Of a DNA stretch of 64,000 nt, positions 1-8,535 are shown piece by piece. Under the pieces are notes generated by a model. The model searched no databases, was not told the origin of the DNA, and saw only the letters and a program-made list of their open reading frames with translations. The DNA is taken from contig NZ_QHJQ01000005.1 of the NCBI RefSeq assembly GCF_003185655.1, forward strand, positions 220,794 through 284,793, in the 5' to 3' direction. Numbering within the stretch: the first letter of the stretch is position 1; each line of letters opens with the position of its first letter. A program made the position numbers and the translations under genes. Source of the stretch: Coraliomargarita sinensis. Lineage in GTDB: Bacteria > Verrucomicrobiota > Verrucomicrobiia > Opitutales > Coraliomargaritaceae.

Positions 1-816
1 GCCAAGGGCCTGGCCGACCTCACGCAAGGCGAGCTTCGCGATCTCGAGGATGCCGCCAAGTCACTGGGGGCCAAGGGGCTCGCCTTCATCAAGTCCGAAG
101 GCGGGGAGTGGAAGTCGCCCATTCTCAAGTTCTTCTCGGATGAGGAGAAGGCCGCGCTCAAGGAGAGCCTCCAGATTGAGGACGGCGATATCGTCTTCTT
201 CGCCGCCAGCGAATGGGAGCAGGCCTGCACCATCCTGGGGCGGGTACGGCTCGATGCCGCCAAGCTCCTGGTCAAGCGCGAGAAGCTGACCATCGATCCG
301 GCCGACTACAAATTCCTCTGGGTGATCGAATTTCCGCTCATGCTTTTCGATGAGGAAGCCGGCCGCTACGTGGCCTCGCACCACCCGTTCACCGCACCGG
401 TGGAAGAAGATATTCCGCTGCTCGACAGCGACCCGAAGGCCGTTCGCGGGCAGCACTACGACCTCGTGCTCAACGGTGTCGAGCTCGGTGGCGGTTCCAT
501 CCGTATCCACCAGCCGGAAGTGCAGAAGAAAGTCTTTGAGGACGTGCTCAAGATCGAACCGGATGTGGTGGAAAGCCGCTTCGGTTATATGCTGCGCGCC
601 TTTGAGTACGGTGCCCCGCCGCATGGTGGCATCGCCTTCGGGCTCGACCGCATGGTCACCATTCTCGGCGGGCGCAGCAGCATCCGCGACGTGATTGCCT
701 TCCCCAAGAACCAGAAGGGACAGGAGATGATGACGGCCAGCCCGGGTATTGCGACCGAGAAACAACTGCGTGACCTGCACATCAAAGCTGTGCTGCCCAA
801 GAAGGAAGAGAGCTAA
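1..816 (+). CDS. aspS: Aspartyl-tRNA synthetase, C-terminal part (gene runs off the left edge)
   Basis: Class II aminoacyl-tRNA synthetase that charges tRNA-Asp in the cytoplasm. The reading frame is open from base 1, so only the last 271 residues are seen. The first ~100 residues fit the GAD insertion domain that marks bacterial-type AspRS. The catalytic domain follows, with SHHPFTAP, LNGVELGGGSIRIH and the class II motif 3 segment GIAFGLDRMVTIL (around residues 208-220 of the visible part), whose Arg contacts ATP. The end, FPKNQKGQEMMTASPG, is typical of bacterial AspRS. The stop is TAA at 814-816. Whether the enzyme is discriminating or non-discriminating cannot be told without the N-terminus. 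Confidence 0.96.
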   Translation, partial: AKGLADLTQGELRDLEDAAKSLGAKGLAFIKSEGGEWKSPILKFFSDEEKAALKESLQIEDGDIVFFAASEWEQACTILGRVRLDAAKLLVKREKLTIDPADYKFLWVIEFPLMLFDEEAGRYVASHHPFTAPVEEDIPLLDSDPKAVRGQHYDLVLNGVELGGGSIRIHQPEVQKKVFEDVLKIEPDVVESRFGYMLRAFEYGAPPHGGIAFGLDRMVTILGGRSSIRDVIAFPKNQKGQEMMTASPGIATEKQLRDLHIKAVLPKKEES

Positions 817-941
817 GCACTGGCGATAAACCTGTTATTATTGAAGTTTGCAGCTGGCATGGTATGCGAGTTGCTCCTTGGCTGTGGACGGTTGCGGACT
901 GAGAGGCAGTTCGACGGCGGCAACTAAAATTATTCAAGAAC

Positions 942-2327
942 ATGTTTATCAGCGCACTAGAGATTTTCAAACTGGGTATCGGGCCCTCAAGTTCACACAC
1001 GACCGGCCCCATGGTGGCGGCCGGTGCGTTTCGTGAATGCATGGACGAATATCTCTCCGGCGCCGAAGACAAGGCATCGGACGCTCTTCGTGTGCAGTGT
1101 ATCCTGAAAGGGTCGCTTGCGTTCACCGGCAAGGGCCACTCCACGGATTCGGCCCTGACTTTTGGCCTGCACGGCTACACGGCCGAGGAGCTCAGCACGC
1201 AGGACAGTGCCGAAGTCCTGAAAGCCTTACTCGAAAAGCCCGGTATCGTGCTCGGAAAGTCGGGCGCGACCGTCGCCTTCGACCGGGAGAAGGACGTGGT
1301 GTTTGACCGGGGGCCTGCCCTGGAGGAGCATTCGAACGGGATGATCTTCCAGCTCTCGAAGGGGGAGGATGTCCTGCTGGAAAAACGCTATTTTTCGATC
1401 GGCGGAGGCTTCGTCTGCACGGAGGAGGAGATCAAGGAACTCGCCGGTCCGGTAAAAATGCACAGCGAAAAAAAAGAACGGCATTACTACGATTGTGCCG
1501 AGGAGCTGCTGGAAATTGCGGACACGACCGGACTGTCGATTGCCGAGATTCAGCGGGAAAACGAGCTCTGCTATCGCAGCGAGAAGGAACTCAATGAGGG
1601 GCTGGATAAAATTTGGGAGACCATGTGTCACTCCCTGGAGCGCGGCTTCTCGAGCGAGGGCAGACTTCCCGGATCGCTGAAGGTGGAGCGGCGAAGCAAG
1701 AAAATTTACGAAAGCCTCAAGCAGGCAGACCGGAACATCACGATCAACGAATGGCTGAGCGTTTACGCCATCGCGGTGAATGAGGAAAATGCGGCGGGGC
1801 ACTCCATTGTCACGGCACCGACGAACGGAGCGGCCGGGGTGATTCCGGCGGTCTTTTACGCGTACATGCAGCACGAGGGCGGCAAGCCTGCCGAGGTCTA
1901 TGATTACCTGCTCACGGCCACGGCCATCGGCGGAATCATCAAGCATAACGGATCGATTTCGGGTGCCGAAGTCGGCTGTCAGGGAGAGGTTGGTTCGGCC
2001 GCCTCGATGGCGGCGGCCGGCTTTTGTGCGGTGCGCGGTGGTACCGCCCGGCAGATCGAAAATGCGGCGGAAATTGCGCTCGAGCATCATTTGGGCATGA
2101 CCTGTGATCCTATCGGCGGTCTGGTACAAATTCCCTGCATTGAGCGCAACGCTTTTGGCGCGGTCAAGGCACATGCCGCGGCCAATCTGGCACTCAGCGG
2201 CTCGGGCACGCATTTTGTCTCCCTGGATAGCTGTATCGCCGCAATGCAGCAGACGGGCAAGGAGATGTCGTCCAAGTACAAGGAGACATCGCTGGCCGGT
2301 TTGGCTGTTACGGTGACAGAGTGCTGA
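942..2327 (+). CDS. sdaA: L-serine ammonia-lyase (L-serine dehydratase), single-chain iron-sulfur type
   Basis: Converts L-serine to pyruvate and ammonia with a [4Fe-4S] cluster. 461 residues, close to the usual ~455 for fused-chain bacterial enzymes. The N-terminal beta domain begins with the family signature [11 protein letters not shown]. The alpha domain has [11 protein letters not shown] and [16 protein letters not shown]. Three cysteines, C346, C388 (TCDPIGG) and C399 (IPCIERN), have the spacing expected of the cluster ligands. The start at 942 gives the normal [20 protein letters not shown] opening; no strong ribosome binding site is visible. It lies 125 bp after aspS and is probably transcribed alone. 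Metabolically it could feed serine carbon to pyruvate and acetyl-CoA. Confidence 0.96.
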   Translation: MFISALEIFKLGIGPSSSHTTGPMVAAGAFRECMDEYLSGAEDKASDALRVQCILKGSLAFTGKGHSTDSALTFGLHGYTAEELSTQDSAEVLKALLEKPGIVLGKSGATVAFDREKDVVFDRGPALEEHSNGMIFQLSKGEDVLLEKRYFSIGGGFVCTEEEIKELAGPVKMHSEKKERHYYDCAEELLEIADTTGLSIAEIQRENELCYRSEKELNEGLDKIWETMCHSLERGFSSEGRLPGSLKVERRSKKIYESLKQADRNITINEWLSVYAIAVNEENAAGHSIVTAPTNGAAGVIPAVFYAYMQHEGGKPAEVYDYLLTATAIGGIIKHNGSISGAEVGCQGEVGSAASMAAAGFCAVRGGTARQIENAAEIALEHHLGMTCDPIGGLVQIPCIERNAFGAVKAHAAANLALSGSGTHFVSLDSCIAAMQQTGKEMSSKYKETSLAGLAVTVTEC

Positions 2328-2564
2328 TCCGACGGAGGCTCAAAGCCGGATCAACGGCTGGATCGTATCACAAGGAGTGGGCGCTTGCGTTAGTCATCGC
2401 AATGTTTTGTATGGCCCACTTGCATGCAAAGATTGACGCCCGCCGGACTTAGTGGATTTTCTTTCCCAGACAGCATTCACCGAGCGAGTTCACGCTTGCC
2501 GACACGCCGGGACTGCCGCACGCGCGGAAAGTTCTAGAACAATTTACACTGACCCTCAGTTGAC

Positions 2565-4466
2565 ATGAAAGCCGAAGCTCAAGTTTACGAAAAAATTAAC
2601 ACCGTGATTTGCCGGGACGCCGTCGAGGCAAGTGAACAGGTGGCCCGTGAGATCATCGATCTGATTCGGAAGCGCAGCGAGGAATCGAAGCCGGTCGTGC
2701 TCGGGCTCGCCACCGGGTCGACGCCCCTGTTGCTCTACAAACGCCTGATTCAGGCGCACCGCGACGAGGGCCTGAGTTTTAAAAATGTCATTACCTTTAA
2801 TCTCGATGAATATTACGGATTGGAGCGTGAACATCCGGAAAGCTACTGGAAGTTCATGCACGATCAGCTCTTCGACCACATCGACATACCGGCGGAGAAC
2901 ATCAACCTGCCGGATGGTCGGGTGCCGCGTGACGAAGTCTTTGCTTATTGCCAGAATTACGAGAAGCAGATCGAGGAAGCCGGGGGCCTGGACATTCAAA
3001 TTCTCGGCATTGGCCGGACCGGGCACATCGGTTTCAACGAACCCGGTTCGAGCGAAGATTCCCTGACCCGTATGGTCACGCTCGATCATTTGACCCGTAA
3101 GGACGCCGCCCGTGACTTCCAGGGGGAGAACGCGGTGCCCCGCAACGCCATCACCATGGGGATTGGCACGATTTTAAAAGCGGAGAAAATCTACCTGATG
3201 GCCTGGGGGCAGGCCAAGGCGGAGATTATCTCCAAGGCGGTGGAAGCCGAGCCGACCGGCGTGCTTCCGGCCAGCTTTCTGCAACTGCACAAGAACGCGA
3301 CGTTCTACATCGACCGTGCGGCTGCCTCGGAACTGACCCGCATCAAGCGGCCCTGGTTGGTGGGACCATGTGATTGGGAGCGGGTCCTGATCCGCAAGGC
3401 GGTGATCTGGCTGGCCAGAGAACGCGATAAGCCGGTCCTGAAGTTACGTGACGCCGACTACAGCGAGTTCGGGCTTTCGGAACTTTTGACGGATTACGGC
3501 CCCGCCTATGATCTCAATATTGCGATTTTCAATGACCTGCAGCGCAGCATCACCGGCTGGCCCGGTGGCAAACCGGATGCCGATGATACCTATCGCCCGG
3601 AGCGGGCACTGCCGAAGCAGAAACGCTCCCTGGTATTGAGCCCCGAACCGTTGATCGCGGAGATGGGCATGGGGGCGACCATTCGCCGTCTGGTCAGTCA
3701 GGGCCATGAAGTGACTCTGGCGCACCTTTGCTCCGGAAATCTGGCCGTTTCGGACCGTGATGCGCTCTACGCTGCCGAGTTCGCCAGTTCGGTGATTGCG
3801 GAGGAAGGAGACTCCAACGGAGGCACCGGATCCCGAATTCCTGTCCTTAAAGAACTAAGGGAGAAATCACCTTACGAAGATGCCAGCCCGACCGTACGCG
3901 CCTTCAAGGGGCTTCTGAGGAAGAACGAAGCGACGACTACGGGGATGGCGCTTAAACTGGAGTCCAAGCAGATTCGCCACCTCGATCTTCCCTTCTATGA
4001 GAAGGGGCGCTACCGCCGATTCAAACCGGAGGAAGACGATGTTGCCATCCTGGTTGAGCTTTTGCGGGAGATTCAGCCGCATCAGATTTACATGACCGGA
4101 CACCAGTCCGACCCCAGTTCGCTCGATGCAGTGAGCTTTGGACTTTTCAAGCAGGCCGTCGATGAAGTGAAAGCTGACGACTGGTGGCAGGATTGCCGTG
4201 TCTGGCTCTACAGCCCCTCCGATTCCCTCATGCCCTGTCACGAAACCGAAATGAGTGTGCCGGTCAGCCCGGACGAGCTGCAGGAAAAGGTCATGGCGAT
4301 CTACAACTATCATACCCAACGCAGCCAGGTGCCCGGCATCGAAAACCAGGAGGCCTGGGACGTGGCCCGAAGTTTGGGGCGAAAAGCAGCCGAGGAAATC
4401 GACGCGCTGGGACTGGCCGAGTACGAGGCTCTGGAGCGTTTTCAACACTGGAAGGAGCAAGCTTAG
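2565..4466 (+). CDS. nagB: NagB-type glucosamine-6-phosphate deaminase fused to a degenerate PIG-L domain
   Basis: 633 residues. Residues ~10-270 form a NagB domain (glucosamine-6-phosphate to fructose-6-phosphate and ammonia), with LGLATGSTP, the catalytic Asp in FNLDEYYGL (D81) and GIGRTGHIGFNEPGSS. In the last motif T152 replaces the Asp found in E. coli NagB (D141), while the catalytic His (H154) remains. From memory, the long NagB-like proteins of Bacteroidetes share this Thr. Residues ~350-630 align with the PIG-L (LmbE) deacetylase domain normally fused in these long forms. However, the zinc motif HPDD reads EPLI at 361-364, and the distal ADPHGTH reads SDPSSLD. I infer loss of zinc and deacetylase activity. 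A kinase and an intact PIG-L protein follow. The start ATG has only weak ribosome-binding support. Confidence 0.9.
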   Translation: MKAEAQVYEKINTVICRDAVEASEQVAREIIDLIRKRSEESKPVVLGLATGSTPLLLYKRLIQAHRDEGLSFKNVITFNLDEYYGLEREHPESYWKFMHDQLFDHIDIPAENINLPDGRVPRDEVFAYCQNYEKQIEEAGGLDIQILGIGRTGHIGFNEPGSSEDSLTRMVTLDHLTRKDAARDFQGENAVPRNAITMGIGTILKAEKIYLMAWGQAKAEIISKAVEAEPTGVLPASFLQLHKNATFYIDRAAASELTRIKRPWLVGPCDWERVLIRKAVIWLARERDKPVLKLRDADYSEFGLSELLTDYGPAYDLNIAIFNDLQRSITGWPGGKPDADDTYRPERALPKQKRSLVLSPEPLIAEMGMGATIRRLVSQGHEVTLAHLCSGNLAVSDRDALYAAEFASSVIAEEGDSNGGTGSRIPVLKELREKSPYEDASPTVRAFKGLLRKNEATTTGMALKLESKQIRHLDLPFYEKGRYRRFKPEEDDVAILVELLREIQPHQIYMTGHQSDPSSLDAVSFGLFKQAVDEVKADDWWQDCRVWLYSPSDSLMPCHETEMSVPVSPDELQEKVMAIYNYHTQRSQVPGIENQEAWDVARSLGRKAAEEIDALGLAEYEALERFQHWKEQA

Positions 4467-4474
4467 GCGAACCG

Positions 4475-5866
4475 ATGACCGTTCAAAACCTCAGTATCGT
4501 CCCGCCTCTTGATCCGAATTTTGTTTCTCCGTACCTGTGGGAAGAAGCTTACCTGGACAAGGCGCGCGCCCACCCGGAATCCTATACCGCGCTGGTCGAC
4601 ATTCTCAGGCCCGACGGCTCCGGCAAACGAATCGAACTACTCAGTCTTCCTGAGACCGACGAACATGCGGTGGATAACTTTTTTCGCGTCGAACGACTAA
4701 TTAAATTTTTGCTCTGGCAGGTCGGCGGCTCGCTGGTGTGCATTGACGGTCCGCAGGCCTGGGTGCGTGCGCTCGGGGAAAAATACCAAGAGGGCGGTGA
4801 GCGTTCTTTTGATAATGAAACCATCGGCCGGCAGGTTTACGGCGAGGCGCTTCGATTTGAAAAGGCGGCACTCGGCGGAACGGAAGCGCCTTCCCTGAGT
4901 AGTCAGGACATCGGCGGGCATACCAGGGGTAACCGGATCGGCTTCGACCTCGGCGGTAGCGACCGGAAGTGCGCCGCCGTGGTTGACGGGGAAGTGGTCT
5001 TTTCGGAAGAGATTCCCTGGTCACCGTATTTCGAGTCCGACTCCACTTATCACATCGAAGGCATCCGAGACAGCATCGAGCGCGCAGCGAAACATTTGCC
5101 GAAAATCGATGCGATCGGGGGGAGCGCCGCCGGCATCTACATCAATAACGAACCTCGCATCGCTTCCTTGTTCCGCGGGCTTTCGCCGGAAGCCTTGGAG
5201 AATGAGGTGCGTCCCTTCTTCCGAAATTTCAGCAGTGAGTGGGACGGCGTGCCGTTTCAAATCGCCAACGATGGTGACATTACAGCACTGGCGGGGGCCA
5301 TGATGCTGGGCGAGGGCGAATACCTCGGTATTTCCATGGGCACGAGCCTGGCCTGTGGTTATGTCGACCATGACCGGCGCATCACCAGCATGCTCAACGA
5401 GCTCGCCTTCGTTCCGGTCGATTTCCAGAAAGACGGACCGGTCGACGAATGGTCCGGTGATGCGGGTTGTGGCGTACAGTATTTCTCCCAGCAGGCCGTC
5501 GCCCGCCTGGCCACCAAGGCAGGGCTCTCTTTCGATGCCGACATGTCGATGCCGGTCATTCTCGAAGAGGTACAAAAACTGGCGGAGGAGGGCAACGAAC
5601 GCGCCAGTCAGATCTTTCACACTATCGGAGTTTATCTCGGGCATACCCTGGCACTGTTCTCTCAACACTACGCCATCAAGCATGTCCTGCTTCTCGGTCG
5701 GGTCATGAGCGGGGCTGGAGGGGAATGGATCATCAATCAGGCCAAAGAAGTCCTGGAAAAAGAGTTTCCGGAAATCGCGAAAAAAATAAAGCTATCGGTT
5801 CCCGACGATCGTTTAAGACGTCACGGACAGGCTATCGCCGCAGCCAGTTTACCACCCATCGATTAA
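4475..5866 (+). CDS. ROK-family sugar kinase-like protein with long N-terminal extension
   Basis: 463 residues from the ATG at 4475, 8 bp after the nagB-like stop; the frame is open further upstream but that would overlap nagB. The ASKHA/ROK core begins with GFDLGGS at D158, the phosphate-1 loop. IANDGD carries the likely catalytic Asp, D266. GISMGTSLACGYVD fits the second phosphate loop. The ROK zinc motif (CxCGxxGC) is not intact; only GDAGCGVQYFS is left in its place. The first ~150 residues are an extension I do not recognise. By family it would phosphorylate a hexose or hexosamine with ATP. By position between a deaminase and a deacetylase, glucosamine or N-acetylglucosamine is the best guess. 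An AAGGAG at 4452-4457 is too far upstream to be an ideal ribosome binding site. Confidence 0.82.
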   Translation: MTVQNLSIVPPLDPNFVSPYLWEEAYLDKARAHPESYTALVDILRPDGSGKRIELLSLPETDEHAVDNFFRVERLIKFLLWQVGGSLVCIDGPQAWVRALGEKYQEGGERSFDNETIGRQVYGEALRFEKAALGGTEAPSLSSQDIGGHTRGNRIGFDLGGSDRKCAAVVDGEVVFSEEIPWSPYFESDSTYHIEGIRDSIERAAKHLPKIDAIGGSAAGIYINNEPRIASLFRGLSPEALENEVRPFFRNFSSEWDGVPFQIANDGDITALAGAMMLGEGEYLGISMGTSLACGYVDHDRRITSMLNELAFVPVDFQKDGPVDEWSGDAGCGVQYFSQQAVARLATKAGLSFDADMSMPVILEEVQKLAEEGNERASQIFHTIGVYLGHTLALFSQHYAIKHVLLLGRVMSGAGGEWIINQAKEVLEKEFPEIAKKIKLSVPDDRLRRHGQAIAAASLPPID

Positions 5867-5881
5867 ATTTATTTTCCAGCT

Positions 5882-6754
5882 ATGAACGCCAATACAGATT
5901 TTCAGCTATTTCACGAAAAGGCCGATCTTTATCTGCCGCAGGGGGACGATGTCTCCGCGGCATTGAAGAAGACGACACATCTCGGAGTGGGTGCCCACCA
6001 GGACGACCTCGAGTTTATGGCGCTGCACGGCATACTCGAGTGTCGAGACAATGAGGACCAGTGGTTTGGCGGCGTGACGTGCACCAACGGGGCAGGCAGT
6101 GCCCGACAGGGGCCATTTGCCAATCATACCGACGAGCAAATGCAGGTGGTTCGCGCCGAAGAGCAGCGCGAAGCGGCCCGGCTCGGGCAGTACGCCTACA
6201 TGGCGCAACTGGATTATCCCAGTTCAGAAATCAAGGATACCGCAGCCGCGGAGAACCTGGTCAACGATCTGGTGAACCTGCTCGAGCGCGGTTCGGTCAA
6301 GGTGGTCTACACGCATAATCTGGCGGATAAGCACAGCACACACATCGCTGTGGCGGCCGCTTTGATCAAGGCCATCCGCAAGCTGCCGAAAGAGAAGCGA
6401 CCGGAGAAATTGATCGGCTGCGAAGTATGGCGCGACCTGGACTGGATGTCGGATGACAAGAAAGTGGTCATGGACCTCGGTAAGGATGCGGATTTTGCCG
6501 CCAAGCTGAACGGTCTCTTCAAATCGCAAATCACTGGCAAGCGCTACGATCTCGCGGTAGAAGGGCGCCGCCGTGCCAATGCCACCTTCTTTGACAGCCA
6601 CAGCACAGATGAATTCGAGCGGGTTTGCTTTGGTATGGATCTTACGCCGCTGATAGAGAACGACGACCTGGACCCGGCTGCCGCGGTCCTCCCGCTTATT
6701 GAGGAATTCCGAAAGAGCGTGGAAGCCGAAGTCGCGAAGTATTTTAAGGCCTAA
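5882..6754 (+). CDS. PIG-L (LmbE-like) family deacetylase
   Basis: 290 residues, 15 bp downstream of the ROK-like kinase. PIG-L enzymes are zinc-dependent hydrolases that remove N-acetyl groups from GlcNAc-type sugars or conjugates. The metal and catalytic motif GAHQDDLEFM (H39, D41, D42) is the HxDD form of the usual HPDD. The distal histidines are in KHSTHIAV (H151, H154). NGAGSARQGP and a C-terminal helical tail complete the fold. No signal peptide is seen, so it acts in the cytoplasm. It is the third gene of an apparent operon with the NagB fusion and the kinase, and it supplies the metal site that the PIG-L half of the fusion lacks. The substrate is inferred, not shown. Confidence 0.88.
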   Translation: MNANTDFQLFHEKADLYLPQGDDVSAALKKTTHLGVGAHQDDLEFMALHGILECRDNEDQWFGGVTCTNGAGSARQGPFANHTDEQMQVVRAEEQREAARLGQYAYMAQLDYPSSEIKDTAAAENLVNDLVNLLERGSVKVVYTHNLADKHSTHIAVAAALIKAIRKLPKEKRPEKLIGCEVWRDLDWMSDDKKVVMDLGKDADFAAKLNGLFKSQITGKRYDLAVEGRRRANATFFDSHSTDEFERVCFGMDLTPLIENDDLDPAAAVLPLIEEFRKSVEAEVAKYFKA

Positions 6755-6908
6755 TACCAATTTTAAAAAATTGATACTTAATGGTTGTAGCGATGGCACG
6801 CCGGTGCCGTCGATGATCGCTCGCACAGATCGATCGACCTTGCTCTTGCAACGCCATCTACGAGGACACACCGTCCTGAAGCTGATATAAGGGCTTCCCC
6901 AAAAGAGC

Positions 6909-7079
6909 CTAAACCTGTTTCTCCATCCAGAGCGGGGTCACCACATACCAGAGAACAGTGGCGATGAGCATGAGCAACTTCATGCTCTCCAGCTCCAGTA
7001 CACCGGAGAGGTAGAGAACCGAAGGAACCGTCAGCAGGGCCAAGGCGGCGAAGGAGATTATGGAGAGTACGGGTTTCAT
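6909..7079 (-). CDS. 56-residue membrane protein, translationally coupled to the upstream transporter gene
   Basis: A short gene whose ATG (7079-7077) overlaps the TGA of the transporter gene (7078-7076) as ATGA, the classic coupling arrangement. The product is MKPVLSIISFAALALLTVPS at its start and ends PLWMEKQV. It has two hydrophobic stretches, residues ~3-25 and ~35-51, with a short acidic ELES turn between them. This is the shape of a two-helix inner-membrane peptide. It resembles in outline the small subunits or regulators that accompany some solute transporters, but I recognise no named family. The stop TAG is at 6911-6909. The next + strand gene ends at 6754, so transcription is convergent there. 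Confidence 0.72.
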   Translation of the reverse strand: MKPVLSIISFAALALLTVPSVLYLSGVLELESMKLLMLIATVLWYVVTPLWMEKQV

Positions 7080-8494
7080 GCGTGGACCTCTTTCTTGTGG
7101 GTGAGTTTACTTAAGACAATGTAGAGCGCTGCGGCGGCAAACCAGCCGGGCAGGCTGACAAAATAGATTTCCATGCGCCCGCTCAGTGCCAGCCAACTAC
7201 AGGCCGAGCAAACCGCAATCCAGGTGACTAGGGGAACCCAGTTGAAGTCGATGCCACGGGCTTCGGCGTAATTCTTTTTCAAGCCGATCTTATCGAAGAG
7301 CCAGAAATCGACAAAAATGATGGCGCCCATGGGCATGAGGATCATGCCGTAGATCGCGACGAAGCCGAGCAACTTCATGGCGACGGCCGGGAACATGCCC
7401 GCTACGGTCGCGATGGCTCCGGTAGCCAGGGTGACCTTGAAACGCGAGACGGAAGGCATGATGGCCTGGAAGGCGAGGCCGGCGCGATAAATGGTCGGGT
7501 TAGCCGTGGTCCAACCCGCCACGATCACACAGATCAAACCGGCGACACCACAGGCGGCCTCGGCCATCGGTCCCGGAAGCACCCCCGTATTGCTCGGGTC
7601 GATCTGCAACTGCAGGGCATAGAGGATCGAAGCACAGAGCCAGGCCATAAAGTGGCCGACGTACATGCCGGAGGCGGAGGCCACGCCATACCAGGATTTC
7701 CTGGCATAGCGAAGAACGGAGAGGTCGGACATGCCGACGTGCATGGCCATATTACAGAACCACGCAAAGAAGGTGACGTGCCAGAAGGTGAACTTCGCCT
7801 GGCCGGGCAGGGGATCGCCGCCTTTCCAGATTTCCTGGGCCAGGCCCCAGAGGCCACCCATCTCCTCAAGGCTCGAACCGCTGGTATCGATAAACTGCCG
7901 GACGCCGACGATCCCGAAGCAGAGAAAGACCAGCACCATCCACGGGGCCGCGATGTTGGCGAAGCGCGCCACCGTCTTGTAACCGTAGGCGGCCACAATA
8001 GAGATGACGGCCCCGACCCCGAGAACGCCGAGCACCCAGCCCACGCTGTTCGGCGCGACATCGTTCAGTCCGGGCATGGGGTAGTTGAACCAAACCCCGA
8101 CCGCAGTGGCCGAGACCGTAATCATGGAGCCCGCCAGAAAACAGAACATGATCCCGTTCGCCAGGTTGTAGAGCACGACCATGCGCTTGCCGCAGATTTT
8201 CTCCAGTTGGTAGTAAAGGGTCAGCCGTGCCCGAACTGCAATCGGCGCACAGAGAAACATCCAACTAAAGACCGCCAGCAGGTTGCCGACGAAGAGGCCG
8301 ACGAGAACATCGAAGGCGCCAACGCCCGCCGCCACAAAGAGCGGCCCGATCATCAGCTCGGTACCGGCACAGTGCTCGCCGGCGTATTGGCCGATGAAAC
8401 TTTTGAAGCCCAAACGGGCTTTTTCAGGGACAGGTTCGCGTTCGAACTCGTCGTGGGCGTGATGCTCCAGTTCTTCAATGGGGTCTTCTTTCAC
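7076..8494 (-). CDS. NCS1-like (cytosine/purine permease-type) transporter
   Basis: 472 residues with about 12 membrane helices after a ~30-residue cytoplasmic N-terminus rich in Glu and His. The first helix region has GEHCAGTELMIGPLFVAAGVG. Internal segments such as AGWTTANPTIYRAGLAFQ resemble the NCS1/APC-fold nucleobase-cation symporters. The gene sits 41 bp after rhaA on the same strand and overlaps the next small gene by ATGA, so it belongs to an operon rhaA-transporter-small membrane protein. That context points to L-rhamnose or another deoxysugar as substrate rather than a nucleobase; this is inference. No RhaT-type transporter is present in the window. Confidence 0.85.
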   Translation of the reverse strand: MKEDPIEELEHHAHDEFEREPVPEKARLGFKSFIGQYAGEHCAGTELMIGPLFVAAGVGAFDVLVGLFVGNLLAVFSWMFLCAPIAVRARLTLYYQLEKICGKRMVVLYNLANGIMFCFLAGSMITVSATAVGVWFNYPMPGLNDVAPNSVGWVLGVLGVGAVISIVAAYGYKTVARFANIAAPWMVLVFLCFGIVGVRQFIDTSGSSLEEMGGLWGLAQEIWKGGDPLPGQAKFTFWHVTFFAWFCNMAMHVGMSDLSVLRYARKSWYGVASASGMYVGHFMAWLCASILYALQLQIDPSNTGVLPGPMAEAACGVAGLICVIVAGWTTANPTIYRAGLAFQAIMPSVSRFKVTLATGAIATVAGMFPAVAMKLLGFVAIYGMILMPMGAIIFVDFWLFDKIGLKKNYAEARGIDFNWVPLVTWIAVCSACSWLALSGRMEIYFVSLPGWFAAAALYIVLSKLTHKKEVHA

Positions 8495-8535
8495 AGTATG
8501 TTTTTAGTTAGGGGATATGTTTGTTGAGCCGAAGC

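Noticed and set aside
61..780. Long open frame on the - strand opposite aspS
   Set aside because: It is the antisense shadow of aspS in GC-rich codons; no family resemblance in its translation.
1227..2213. 328-residue open frame opposite sdaA
   Set aside because: Antisense to a well-conserved gene; low-complexity Arg-rich translation without motifs.
2326..2352. Bulged hairpin after sdaA (GATCC/GGATC with inner GGCT/AGCC)
   Set aside because: Short arms, a 6-base bulge and no T-tract, so not a convincing terminator.
6789..6821. Hairpin with AGCGAT/ATCGCT and GGCAC/GTGCC stems between convergent genes
   Set aside because: Asymmetric bulge and no T-run; may help end transcription but cannot be called.
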